Assembly (NCBI GenBank): GCA_963781155.1
Contig: CAWAEC010000012.1
Span: 620,001-684,000 of the forward strand
Source: PALSA-693 sp963781155
GTDB taxonomy: Bacteria > Actinomycetota > Acidimicrobiia > Acidimicrobiales > Palsa-688
Direction of reading: 5' to 3'
DNA: 64,000 nt
The notes below the pieces were generated by a model that made no database searches, was not told the origin of the DNA, and worked only from the letters and a program-made list of their open reading frames with translations. The stretch's first letter is position 1. Each line of letters begins with the position of its first letter. A program made the position numbers and the translations under genes. Below, one piece after another: positions 28,227-38,077 of the stretch.

Positions 28227-29964
28227 CTAGTTGGGTGGTCGGAAAGTCGCTGGTCACGGGCTTGAATGGTGCTCGCGATTTGGGGCTGATTCGGCTTGAC
28301 TTGGCGGGGTGAGGGGAACAGTGTCACCGCAAGGCTCGCTTTCGCAGATCGATGTGGTCTGCGGCGAGTTGCTCGACGAGGACGGGTTCTTGGCCACCTT
28401 GGGTGCAGCCCGGGGGAACTTGTTCAACGACGAGGACTTCAAGTGCCTCTATGCCAGCGGGAGGGGTCGGCCGTCTCATCCACCGTCGGTTCTGGCGGCG
28501 CTGTTGCTGGCCCAGATCTTCTACGGGGTGTCGGATCGGGAAGCGGAGCGACGGTCTCGGTTTGATCTGTCTTGGAAGGCGGCGCTGGGCTTGCCGCTGG
28601 AGCATCGGGGTATCCCTCATGTGTGCCTGGTGGAGTTCCGGGCTCGGTTGGTCAAAGCAGGAATGGACGGCTGGCTTCACCAGCGGCTGGTCGGGGTGGC
28701 CAAGTCCGCCGGGGTGGTCGGCCATCGCCGGGTGGTGGACTCGACCGGCATCGCCGACAGCGTGGTCACCCAAGACACGGTGAGCCTGATCCGGTCGGCT
28801 ATACGTCGCTGCTTGAGTTTGCTCGAACCGATCTCACCCGAAAAGGCCCAGGCGTGTCGAGCCTCGTTGGCCCGTGATGATTACGACCAGCAGGGCAAGC
28901 CGGAGATCTGCTGGGCGTCAGAGGTGGAACGTCAGGCGCTGGTCAATGGTCTGTTCGCTGACGCCTGCCGGGTGATCATCGCCTGCGCTGGGATCACCGA
29001 TCCAAATTTGGTGGCCGAGGTGAAGCTTTTGGCCACAGTGGCCGCTCAAGATGTCGAAGACGACGGAGCGGGCGGAGTGCGGGTCGCGCAGCGGGTGGCG
29101 TCGGAGAGGGTGATCTCGACGGTGGATCCTGACGCCCGCCATGGTCATCGCTCACGGCGGGACCGCTATGACGGTTACAAGCTGCACATCAGCGTCGATG
29201 TTGATTCTGATCTGTTCGTGGCCGGCCAGGCGACGACCGCCACGACCGGCGACGGGGAGGTCTTGCAGGGCCTGCTCGAAGATGACCCCGTCGCTGTAGG
29301 TGAGGTGATCGGCGACACCCACTACGGCAGTGGCGAAAAGCGACGTGACATGGCCGAAGCTGGCGTCGAGCTGACCGCCCCCGCCCACCCCTCGCCGGCG
29401 CTGAAGGGATATTTCAGCAAGGACGAGTTCAGTATTGATCTGGACGCGGGGACCGTCACCTGCCCGGCCGGCCAGACCGCGACCATCCCCATGACCAAAA
29501 CACGGCATCGCCAGGCCTGTTTCGATGCCCAAGTGTGCGCCAGTTGCCCGCTACGTGATCGCTGTACCAAACGAACTAAAGGACGGGTCATCCAGATCAA
29601 CGACAACGAAGAACTCCTCGTCGCCGCCCGCCAGGCCCGCTGGACCCCTGCGTTCCGTCAGCGTTATCGAGAACGAGCAAGGGTGGAACGCAAGAACGCC
29701 CAACTCAAATGCCGGCGAGCCGCGCTGCCATGGCGAGGACTGCGAAAGGCGAACGCGTGGCTGAAGCTGCGCATGGCCGCCCTCAACCTCGACAACCTGG
29801 GCCGCATGGCCCTCCTGAGCGCATAGTCACACAACCTCGCCGGCGTGGCCACGGCACACATCAACCACAACACTCGCAGTGGGATCGGCCCCAGCCAGGA
29901 CCACCATAGGTTCCGGCCAGAAACCGACCCTCGATCAAACTTCTATTGCCGACCAGCCAACTAG
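28227..29964 (+). mobile_element. IS1182-type insertion sequence
   Basis: The element spans about 1.74 kb with one transposase. Its left end reads CTAGTTGGGTGGTCGG and the reverse complement of its right end reads CTAGTTGGCTGGTCGG, an inverted repeat differing at one of 16 positions. Both ends begin with CTAG, which may be the target duplication or part of the terminal repeat. The element appears intact. Confidence 0.75.
28309..29826 (+). CDS. IS1182 family transposase
   Basis: A 505-codon DDE transposase. Conserved blocks include SHPPSVLAALLLAQIFYGVS, HRRVVDSTGIADSV with the first Asp, RDRYDGYKLHISVDVDSDLF, EVIGDTHYGSGEKRRDMAEA with the second Asp, the cysteine-rich CASCPLRDRCTKRTKGR and a C-terminal RYRERARVERKNAQLKCR with the catalytic Glu. 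A GTG at 28309 opens the frame, but the GTG at 28321 has a better GAGGGGA ribosome site and may be the true start. No frameshift is present, in contrast with many surrounding genes. Confidence 0.9.
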   Translation: MRGTVSPQGSLSQIDVVCGELLDEDGFLATLGAARGNLFNDEDFKCLYASGRGRPSHPPSVLAALLLAQIFYGVSDREAERRSRFDLSWKAALGLPLEHRGIPHVCLVEFRARLVKAGMDGWLHQRLVGVAKSAGVVGHRRVVDSTGIADSVVTQDTVSLIRSAIRRCLSLLEPISPEKAQACRASLARDDYDQQGKPEICWASEVERQALVNGLFADACRVIIACAGITDPNLVAEVKLLATVAAQDVEDDGAGGVRVAQRVASERVISTVDPDARHGHRSRRDRYDGYKLHISVDVDSDLFVAGQATTATTGDGEVLQGLLEDDPVAVGEVIGDTHYGSGEKRRDMAEAGVELTAPAHPSPALKGYFSKDEFSIDLDAGTVTCPAGQTATIPMTKTRHRQACFDAQVCASCPLRDRCTKRTKGRVIQINDNEELLVAARQARWTPAFRQRYRERARVERKNAQLKCRRAALPWRGLRKANAWLKLRMAALNLDNLGRMALLSA

Positions 29965-30498
29965 GCCGCGTTGGGCCGTGGACGCTCGGGGAACAATGAG
30001 GCGACGCCGACCTTGACTTTGTTCCAAGACACCGGACGCGCCGACTTCGCGACGGGCCACCGATCACAGCTGCTCACTGCATTCCGCTGCAGTCAGACAC
30101 TCCCGGCGGAAATGAGTCAGAGAACCGGCGATCGATAATCAGGATAGGACGCGCTAAGTAACGGATCGGTAAGAGAAGTGCGCTAACCCTTCGCACATCG
30201 ACGCGGCGGCAGCCTAATCTGCCTCCGATGCCGCTTGGTTCTCGTCTGTTAGGCCGTCCTCGTTGCGTCGTGCCCAGCCCGCTTGACCGCTGGCATTCCC
30301 AGGAGCCACCAATCTCCACCGCCAGGCAAGCCGAACGAGAGGTTCCTCCTGGAGCAAGGGACTGCACTGCCTCCCCTGAGGCCGGCGATCCAACCCGGGA
30401 GCCGACCCGACCACCCACCCTTGACGTCGACGCACCCGACTGCAATAATGCGCTCGAATGCAGTGAGTTGCAACAGCCGGGGGGTGCGGAAATTGGTG
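29965..30498. other. Intergenic stretch before the StrR-like gene
   Basis: The long open frame of the downstream gene extends back to 30283, but that part is Pro/Arg-rich and has no family similarity. No other gene is recognised. Promoter sequences for the StrR-like gene are expected here. Confidence 0.4.
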
Positions 30499-31506
30499 AT
30501 GGCTTCACGAAGGGACGGAAGTCAGGATTCACGGAGCGCGGGTCCGGCCGGCAGCGGGCTCCACCCCACCGACCTGACCGGCTCACGCCCTTCGATGCTG
30601 GCTACGCCGCGTGAGATCGCTATAGCATCACTGACGCAAGGCGCATCCCTTCGAGAGACTCCTCTGAGCCGGGACCATGTCGCTCGGTTGGTCGCCTCCG
30701 GTGGCCATTGGCCCCCTCTCCTCGTTCACCGCGACGACTTGGTTGTGATCGACGGACAGCACCGTCTCGCTGCGGCGATCGAATTGAAACTGGTCACGAC
30801 CGCCGTCGTGCTGCACGACGGTCCGCCCGACGATGCCTTTATGGAGGCACTTCAGGCCAATGCGAGTCACGGACTCCCACTGACGCTGCGCGAGCGCAGG
30901 AGCGCGGCGTTCAGGGTTCTCGCCATTCACCCGGAGTGGTCGGACCGCAAGATCGCTCGGACTTGCGGGCTCTCTAGCGGCACGACGAGACGGGTTCGCG
31001 CTTCGGCTGACCGCTCGGCAGGAGGTCCCGTGATCCCGATCACGAGAAGACTCGGCGCCGACGGAAAGTATCGACCCGCCACTCCCGGCGAGATCAGGAC
31101 CAGAGTCGCGGAAACCATTTCTCAACGACCGGATGCATCACTCCGAGCAATCGCGGTGCAGACAGGATGCTCGCCCGCTACCGTCCTTGCCGTCCGGCAG
31201 TCTACGCATCAAGTCCGGTCGGAGGTGAGCGCCCCGAGCATCGTAGGGGTGGACGGCTCTGAGAGCACGACACGCGTGCCGTCGAAACTGTGGCAATCAG
31301 ATTCGGCATCCGCGTCTTCGGAGTCTTCCCGTGAGTTTGCGGAATGGTTCGATCGGACAACTTTGGATCCAAGAGAATCCTCTCGGTATCTGGAAAGCGT
31401 GCCACTGAGTCGGATCTATGAGGTCGTTGATGAAGCCTTGCGTCGTTCGAAGGAATGGTCTGACTTTGCAGCCGCTCTAGAACGCTTCGGTGCGCGGCGC
31501 AGGTAG
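30499..31506 (+). CDS. StrR/ParB-like DNA-binding regulator
   Basis: This ~335-residue protein has the ParB/Spo0J-like N-terminal domain seen in StrR-type pathway activators of actinobacterial antibiotic clusters: ARLVASGGHWPPLLVHRDDL, VVIDGQHRLAAAIELKLVTT, ALQANASHGLPLTLRERRSA, then the helix-turn-helix HPEWSDRKIARTCGLSSGTT. A second HTH-like part follows (RPDASLRAIAVQTGCSPATV). The ATG at 30499 is chosen because similarity starts shortly after it. The C-terminal ~100 residues are Ser-rich and unassigned. No biosynthetic genes are nearby, so it is an orphan, possibly moved in with the flanking mobile elements. Confidence 0.75.
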   Translation: MASRRDGSQDSRSAGPAGSGLHPTDLTGSRPSMLATPREIAIASLTQGASLRETPLSRDHVARLVASGGHWPPLLVHRDDLVVIDGQHRLAAAIELKLVTTAVVLHDGPPDDAFMEALQANASHGLPLTLRERRSAAFRVLAIHPEWSDRKIARTCGLSSGTTRRVRASADRSAGGPVIPITRRLGADGKYRPATPGEIRTRVAETISQRPDASLRAIAVQTGCSPATVLAVRQSTHQVRSEVSAPSIVGVDGSESTTRVPSKLWQSDSASASSESSREFAEWFDRTTLDPRESSRYLESVPLSRIYEVVDEALRRSKEWSDFAAALERFGARRR

Positions 31507-32129
31507 CTCAAGACAAGACCGGGCAGACGAGCAGCTTGTTATGCCAATCCACCATTTCCTGTCCGATAACCCGCCGACCGGCGGCATCGGAAGGCGGGCA
31601 CCTGGGGATTACCTCGCCAATCTAGGAAGTTTTCCTGCTTGGTAGACAATCTCTGAACTCGTCCGAGACGGTTCTGTGCCTCCGGCCTCCCATCTGAGAA
31701 GAACTGTAGAGAATGACCAGTTGAACGTCGTTTGACAGCCACGTTGATGTTTGGCGGATTAGTTAGCTTCTCCGCTCGGCTCGATTCGGCTTGAGTGGAG
31801 TGGCAAGTCCCCGATCCGAGGCCGGGAAATGCCAACGACTTCTCTGGCCGGGCGTCCATACACGCGTCCCTCGACCCACGACAAAGCCCAAGGCTATCGC
31901 GACGCAGGCAGTCCCGGGCAAGGCCATATCGTATCCCAGTTCGTTCAGATACTGGCTGTCTCATATGCTGGCACCTCCACTTGAGCTCGCTTAGAAACCA
32001 AACAGCGTCGTACGGTAAGTGCTCTGGTCTGGCCTTCGAGAAAGGACGCCATGTATTCTTATGTCTGGGGCGCGTTCGGAGTGGAGCTGGCAGCCCTCCG
32101 ATCAAGAGTTTGAAGACCTGGAAGCGCCT
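31507..32129. other. Gene-free stretch of ~620 bases
   Basis: A minus-strand frame (31539-32105) and several plus-strand frames are open but show no ribosome site or recognisable motif. It separates the StrR-like gene from the VOC relic. Confidence 0.4.
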
Positions 32130-32527
32130 GTGTTGGTCCAGTTCGAGGTCGGCATCGTCAGTGGCGCTGATCGGCTGGTGACATTCTTGGCGGAGGTGTT
32201 CGATCTTGATCGACGGTTGCCGGAAGGGTTATCCGGTCGGAACGCTGCACCGCCTTGAGACGCCAGGAGAGCTCATCAAGGTGATGGTGCCGAACTCCCA
32301 ACCTGCGGAGCCGGACGCCCAACCCTTTTTTGGCGGTGAGGGGCCTGCAGTACCTGACGATGATGGTCCAAGATCTGGACCAGGTCGTGGCTCGATGTCA
32401 GGACCAGGTAGGGGAGATCCTGGTTGAGCCGTTCGAGTTTGAGCCAGGGAAGCGGATTGCCGTTGTTGCCGATTGCGATGGCAACACGATAGAGGTGCTC
32501 CAAGCGCTAGGGAGCGGTGAAAGCTAG
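32130..32527 (+). pseudogene. VOC/glyoxalase family protein, two frameshifts
   Basis: Three consecutive frames make one vicinal-oxygen-chelate protein of about 130 residues: VQFEVGIVSGADRLVTFLAE, then GYPVGTLHRLETPGELIKVM, then LQYLTMMVQDLDQVVARCQD with DCDGNTIEVLQ at the end, which supplies the late Glu metal ligand. The frame changes fall in GGGTTATCC (about 32229) and in a run of six T (about 32324), each consistent with one extra base. A GTG at 32130 with GGAAG upstream is the likely start. Its stop overlaps the 3' end of the convergent isomerase gene. Confidence 0.7.
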
Positions 32528-33322
32528 GAGATTACGCGCTGCCTGAACGCTTCGCTCGAGGCGATCGAGAGGCGATACGCCCGCCTCGGCGAGCGAGCGT
32601 AACGGGACCTCAATACCGATCACGGCTTCTGCTGGCAGGATTGGAAGCAGGTCGGCCAGGGGCAAGTCTCCGGTGCCAGGCACCATACGCTCGAAACACG
32701 ATTCATCCATGTAGTCTGGGTTAGTGGGGACCAGCGGTACGTCGGAGAGCTGGACGTACTGGACAATCCCGGGCTCGACGGCCGCCACGTCACGGACACT
32801 CCCTCCCGAGCGAAAGAGGTGCATCGTGTCCAGCAAGAGGCGGAAATTTGGACGATCCACTCGGCGGATCATGTCGATAGCGGCGTCCAGATTACGTACG
32901 GCCAGGGTGGGCGCAAACTCTAGCGTCGTCATGATCTCGTACTGCGCCGCCAGGTCGGCTACGATCCGGAAGCTCTCAGCGTTCGCGATGGGATCGTCCA
33001 CGAAACTGACCGTATTCACTCGGACAGCCCCCAGGTCGGCGGCAATGGCCATATCGGCGGCGAAGGAGCGGGCATCGGTTCCGTCCCAGATGACAAATCC
33101 GTCAATGAGGGAGACTCGAATCCCTCGTTCTTGCAGACGTTCCTTGGTCTGTAAGCGAAGATCCATGTCGTCGCGAAGCGACCAGGCCGGGAAGGCATCC
33201 GGGCCGCCGCTACCTTGCAGGACCAGAGTCACGTAATTCAGGCCAAGGTCGGCAGCGAGAGCCACCCAGTCCAGAGGGGGACAGCCCATCACGCTCAGCG
33301 GCTCAATCGAGAAACGATTCAT
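32507..33322 (-). CDS. Sugar phosphate isomerase/epimerase-like TIM-barrel protein
   Basis: A 271-residue xylose-isomerase-like TIM barrel. Conserved features are TTLEFAPTLAVRNLDAA, FRLLLDTMHLFRSGGS with the metal-binding Asp and His, VQYVQLSDVPL and GIEVPLRS near the end. The ATG at 33322 has AAGGAG upstream. Members isomerise or epimerise sugars and ketones or dehydrate related acids; the substrate is unknown. A paralogue is at 41139-41963. It is convergent with the VOC relic, and a TetR gene reads in the same direction upstream. Confidence 0.87.
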   Translation of the reverse strand: MNRFSIEPLSVMGCPPLDWVALAADLGLNYVTLVLQGSGGPDAFPAWSLRDDMDLRLQTKERLQERGIRVSLIDGFVIWDGTDARSFAADMAIAADLGAVRVNTVSFVDDPIANAESFRIVADLAAQYEIMTTLEFAPTLAVRNLDAAIDMIRRVDRPNFRLLLDTMHLFRSGGSVRDVAAVEPGIVQYVQLSDVPLVPTNPDYMDESCFERMVPGTGDLPLADLLPILPAEAVIGIEVPLRSLAEAGVSPLDRLERSVQAARNLLAFTAP

Positions 33323-33705
33323 CTCGCTCCTTTCACATAGATCTAAAGTGCTCTCGCTGGCAGAGGGCCGGCCATACATTCAGAACGCGCCGTTTCGACA
33401 AACGGTTAACCAACTATTGCGCTGTCGCGAAGGTCGACTACATGGTCGTCGCAACTAACGAGCACGATATCAGCGACCTGAGCAGTTGCGGTCTCCCCCG
33501 TCTTCTTTCGTTGCACTTTACTGCACTGAGATATTCTACGCTACTCGCCGTGGGAACCGTCTTGTTCTGCCTTAGCCCGACGGTTCCCCTGTTGTCCGGT
33601 CGGGCTGGAAACTGGGAATCGCTCCAGATGCCGACAGGCGACTTCGACACTAAGCGAGCGACGGTGAGCGGATTCCCGACGGCGCTCCGGCTCGCCGGGT
33701 TGCGG
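33323..33705. other. Intergenic stretch between TetR and isomerase genes
   Basis: A plus-strand frame (33442-33909) runs through it but mostly overlaps the TetR gene antisense. No motif is recognised. It probably contains the promoter of the isomerase gene. Confidence 0.4.
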
Positions 33706-34428
33706 CTACTCGATCGAGAGCAGCACGCCCGCGGCACCAGCAACATTACGGCGGCGCTTCCGCCGCTTTCCGGGCAGGCCTGCCAGCCGGGTCGGATCGG
33801 CTCCCATTTCTCGAATGGCGTGGATGTAACGTCTGACCAGGGGGATAAGGTCCTGTGGTTGCGCCCCCGCCCATTCGACAACCGCCAAATGGTGAGCTCG
33901 CACAGCTGACTCGGCCAGGATCACGGTGGTCAAAGTGGGAGGGTCTTCGGAGCGACGCAGCGCCAAGGCCTCGGCGACCGCAGTGGCAAACTTCTCGTCG
34001 GTCTCGATGCGCCTGCCTCGCACGACTGAGGAGGTTGCAGCCGCCCGGACCAGGAGTTGCATCGTTTGGTGCTGGATCTGGCGGTCGGCTGCGGCAGCGT
34101 CGTGGATCTGGATAAGTGCGAATTCTAATGCGGCGAGATCTGAGAGCTCGGCCGGCGCCTCCACCACAAGCCGATGGAGCTCAGGGAAGGGCTCGCGCCA
34201 GCCGTTGAACAACACGTCTTCCTTGGTGGGGAAGTGGGCGAAGAAGGTCCGCACTCCTACCTCGGCCCGGTCAGCGATGTCAGCGACAGTGGTCTCCTCA
34301 TATCCGCGCTCGGCGAACAAACACAGGGCGGCCCCCTGCAACGCTCTCCGCGTGCGAAGCTTCTGCCTCATGCGAAGGTTGCCTACAGGCGGTTCCCCGC
34401 TCGGGGAGGCGTTTCGTCGGGCCGGCAT
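33706..34428 (-). CDS. TetR family transcriptional regulator
   Basis: A 240-residue TetR protein starting at the ATG at 34428 (MPARRNASPSGEPPVG). The helix-turn-helix reads LFAERGYEETTVADIADRAE followed by VGVRTFFAHFPTKEDVLFNG. It is a paralogue of the regulator at 27121-27762. It lies upstream of the TIM-barrel isomerase on the same strand. The C-terminus ends in a basic stretch (GKRRKRRRNVAG). Confidence 0.88.
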   Translation of the reverse strand: MPARRNASPSGEPPVGNLRMRQKLRTRRALQGAALCLFAERGYEETTVADIADRAEVGVRTFFAHFPTKEDVLFNGWREPFPELHRLVVEAPAELSDLAALEFALIQIHDAAAADRQIQHQTMQLLVRAAATSSVVRGRRIETDEKFATAVAEALALRRSEDPPTLTTVILAESAVRAHHLAVVEWAGAQPQDLIPLVRRYIHAIREMGADPTRLAGLPGKRRKRRRNVAGAAGVLLSIE

Positions 34429-35793
34429 GCCATTCAGCCTGCCACACCCTGACCTGGTTCCGATCACGTCCAGCGAGGCTTCGGTTCATCCTGATGCAAC
34501 CACGCTTGACAAGTGCGTGGCTGCTCGGGCGAAGGGGGGAGCGAGGTCGAGACCGACGACCGAACCGGGACAGCTTCGTACGAACTGAAACCAAGCCCCA
34601 GCCGAGTCTCCCACGTGGCCGTCGCCTCAAGGTGGACCGAGCATACGTAACGATGGCGTGCAGGAGCTCACAAGCGGAGAGCAAAGGCATGTCCATGTTC
34701 ACGGCAACATCTTCTCGCTGAAGACGAGTGCGACAGATTCACCTCGCCAAAGTGAGGGCGAGTAACGCATCCGTGGCCTCGGTGGTGCTTAGCACAAGTA
34801 CATCCTTGGCGCCTACAGAAGTTGAGTGGGCCTCCTGTGTGGGGAAAGAAGGGCGGGCCCCAGATGAGTGTCGTGGGATCTCACGCGATTTTCTGAGCGC
34901 CACTGGAAGGGGATTCCGATTGTGGGTACAGGAGGCACCGCGATCCTGATTAGCGTGAACGAACGACTGGGGGACCGATCCAGTCACGGTTGGGACTGAC
35001 TGACGTCCTCGCGTCAAGTCAGGGAGACCGCGTCAACTGCTCAAATTGCGCGGTTGATCGGTGCGCCAGTCAGATGCACAGCCGATCGACATCTCGAGTT
35101 ACCCTGCGCCCAAGCGCCTCGGCTGACCGGTTACATCACCAGAGCGCGCAAGGGTGCGCCGACACCGACCCCATCCCGGAACGCCCCGACGGACAGCGGC
35201 TAACGGTCGAGCATCCCCCCCTAACGACAAAGCCCACTCCTTCTCGTACTCCGGCCAGCCAAGAGGTCCCAACTCGCAACTCAGCGGTCCGATGGACGTC
35301 GACCTAAAACCGATTGACTGCAGTTTAGCGTTTCGCGAGTGTAAAACGGGTCGACGGTGTCCCATCCTGTCGGTTGGGAACCCAGGACCGGCCTGCCATC
35401 CCAGCATCTCCCATATGCGTCAACAAATCTCTTCGAGCTAGCGCAACCTTGACCGGGTTGGGTCGGGACGCACGCGGCGCAGGGCTCGCCATCACGGACA
35501 GCCTCCCCGTCCCGATCCCGAACGGCCGCAAGACTAGATCCGGGGCGATGAGCACGGAAAGCAGGCGCGCGATTGAGGAAATCACCACTTTCAGCACAGC
35601 CAACACCCCTCGTCCTCCGAGCCAACGGCGGTCTAATCGGAATAGAACGAACACGAAGAGCTGAAGCCCCTCACGGGCCTGGACATTCCAGGACCCTTTC
35701 GTTACCATCCGCGGGGTCAAACACTGATTGATCGGCGCGGCTCGCTAGTGGCAAAGCTCCAGCGGACTACGCCTCGTGAGAAAGAGGGGGAGC
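34429..35793. other. Gene-free stretch of ~1.36 kb
   Basis: This is the longest part of the window without a recognisable gene. Open frames of up to 134 codons occur (for example 34298-34702 and 35325-35720, minus strand), but none has a domain or convincing start. A frame around 35500-35650 has a hydrophobic run (VLKVVISSIARLLSVLIAPD) that may be chance. The right end should carry the promoter of the substrate-binding protein. Confidence 0.4.
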
Positions 35794-37095
35794 TTGAAAA
35801 AGCGCCACGTCCGTACTGCAGCCGCTGCCGTCGGGTTGATCACAGCCTTGGCCGCCTGTGGCAGCTCATCAAAGAACAGCGGGGCCAGCAGCACAACCAC
35901 GCCGACAGGGCACTCTTCGAGTAGCGGCAACACCGCCAGCGCACCGGGGATAACGCCGACGACGATCAAAATCGGGTTCATTACCGACCTTACAGGTGAC
36001 GGCTCGTCAAATTACTTTGACGCGACCAACGGGCCCGCGTCCGCCTTCGACGCGCTCAACGCGGCCGGCGGGATTGACGGCCGAAAAATTGACCTGGTCG
36101 TGGCCGACACAGCGTCCTCAAGTGCCGGTGCTCTCGCCGCGGCGCAGAGTCTCGTCAACAAGGGCGTCTTCGGGATCGTCGCCGACTCCTCGTTCTTTTT
36201 CGGGGCATACAAGTATCTCCAGCAAGCCGGGATACCCGTGACAGGTGGCGTGGCTGACGGTCCAGAGTGGGGTGAGCAGCCAAATACGAACATGTTCAAC
36301 TACGCGGGTGGGGTAGATCCTCGCGAACCCGCCAACACGCTTGACGGCGAGTTTTTTAAGTCAACCGGGGCGACCAACGTCGCCGGCTTCGCGTACGGAA
36401 TATCCCCGGCATCGGTCGACAGCATCAAGGACCTGAAGGAGTCGCTCGCGGCGGTGGGGATCAAGATGGGTTACGAGAATCTCTCGGTCCCCTTCGGCGC
36501 CGCTGACTTCACCGCAGATGCCTTGGCCATGAAGCAAGCGGGGGCCGACGGCGCCACATGTTCTTGCGTGCAGTCGACCAACATTGCCATGACGGTCGGA
36601 GCAGAGCAGGCTGGTATTCCACTCAAAGCAGCGCTGATGTTCTCCGGGACTGACTCCAGTCTCTTCAACAACCCGACAGCCGTGGCCGCCGCCCAGGGTA
36701 CGTACTGGCCTTCGGAGATAGTCCCTCTGGACTTGAACAACCCGGCGACCAACGCCTTCGTGGCAAACCTCAAGAAGTATGACCCGTCGTATAAGGGTGG
36801 CTATCCTGACTACGGCATCGTCTCCGCCTATCTCGGCGCCGATGTCATGATCGAGGGTCTGAACGTGGGAGGCCACAATCCGACCCGTCAGTCGTTCATC
36901 AACAACATGTTGAAGGTGTCGAACTGGAACGACAACGGATTACTGGCCGCGCCGGTGGGATTTAACCACTTCGGTCAAGACGACAGCACGTCGTGCGAGT
37001 ATGTAACTAAGGTGGAAGGTAATCAGTTCGTCACCATCAACAACGGCAAGCCGTTCTGCGGGACCCTGATACCAAACTCGGACGTCGCGGGGTAG
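35794..37095 (+). CDS. ABC transporter substrate-binding lipoprotein, paralogue
   Basis: A 433-residue receptor of the branched-chain amino acid/amide type, related to the one at 5866-7143. The TTG at 35794 is preferred because GAGGGGGAG lies just upstream and it gives a compact lipoprotein signal (MKKRHVRTAAAAVGLITALA then AC); a GTG at 35776 is an alternative. A Ser/Thr/Gly linker follows the lipobox, then TTIKIGFITDLTG. Shared blocks include MGYENLSVPFGA, NPTRQSFI and NGLLA. It would capture an extracellular organic compound; no permease or ATPase genes are nearby. Confidence 0.9.
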   Translation: MKKRHVRTAAAAVGLITALAACGSSSKNSGASSTTTPTGHSSSSGNTASAPGITPTTIKIGFITDLTGDGSSNYFDATNGPASAFDALNAAGGIDGRKIDLVVADTASSSAGALAAAQSLVNKGVFGIVADSSFFFGAYKYLQQAGIPVTGGVADGPEWGEQPNTNMFNYAGGVDPREPANTLDGEFFKSTGATNVAGFAYGISPASVDSIKDLKESLAAVGIKMGYENLSVPFGAADFTADALAMKQAGADGATCSCVQSTNIAMTVGAEQAGIPLKAALMFSGTDSSLFNNPTAVAAAQGTYWPSEIVPLDLNNPATNAFVANLKKYDPSYKGGYPDYGIVSAYLGADVMIEGLNVGGHNPTRQSFINNMLKVSNWNDNGLLAAPVGFNHFGQDDSTSCEYVTKVEGNQFVTINNGKPFCGTLIPNSDVAG

Positions 37096-38077
37096 TTGAG
37101 GCGCCGCTGAGCGGACGTTGACGTCGTCTTCGCTGCCTCAAGCTTCCGACGCCGGGAGCAGAGCAGGCGTCGCATGTTCTGAGATCTGCTCAGGATCGCA
37201 CCAGCATCGATGAGGCCCGCGATCGTTGAGGGACTGCCCGACTATTTCCCTCTAACTCGGCAAAGCGAAGACGACCCGCTCGATCAGCAGGCCGGTCCGG
37301 TCATAGATCGGCGGATTAGACCATCGACGTTCCGGACCGGCCGGCTCCGGTGCGCTTGAACGTGCGTGGCGGCGATGTATGAGGTTCGTGCGCGCGCGGG
37401 TAAAGCCTTCGAGTCACTGCGTTCTCCCTTTTCCGCTCAACCTGGATACGCTCGCCCGAGACCGCCTCGCAGGAACCCGGCTACCCGAGGGAGACTCCAG
37501 CCGAGTATTCCGCACCAACCTGGTAAGGGCCTCGTGCAGGCCCCAAACTAACGACGCACGCTTCCCCGCCTGATCGCGCACACGTATCTAGCGTGCCTAC
37601 TGGCCTCGTCTGTCTTCCTGCGCCCACGTGCAGTTGCAATCACCCCGGTGAACAAGACTGCCCGTAGCGAGAGGCTCAGTCTGCATCCCAGAACCGCTAG
37701 ACCCAGTTGCAAGGGGAGGGTCCAGTCGCGACCTGGCAAGGCCGAGACATCTCCTCCCGGCCTGGCGACGTGGAACCTCCCGAACATCACTGTGGGTTCG
37801 CCGCCAGGGCCAATCCAAGAGAGGACGGTCCAGCGGGCACTGGTAGCTTTAAGGCCGTGCTCCGCACCGTCGACCGAGGCGGTCTGTTCTCTGGACACCG
37901 CTGGTCATCCTAAAGCAGGGGAGATGTTTGCCTTGAAGTCAGTAGATTGGTTATCGAGCGCACCGACGAGCTTCACCGAAGTCGCTCAGCTCCGCCGCGG
38001 CTAGGGCAGACGCCACGGCGCTAAGAAACCGCGGGTTGTCCCCATTAGATCGAACTCCGATCGTGAAAGGATACTCA
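37096..38077. other. Gene-free stretch of ~980 bases
   Basis: Only short, overlapping frames of 60-118 codons are present, with no recognised domain. The right end holds GAAAGG before the SDR start. Confidence 0.4.

Noticed and set aside
35325..35720. Possible small membrane protein
   Set aside because: One hydrophobic stretch exists, but there is no ribosome site, no family similarity, and the flanks are low-complexity Arg/Pro-rich sequence.
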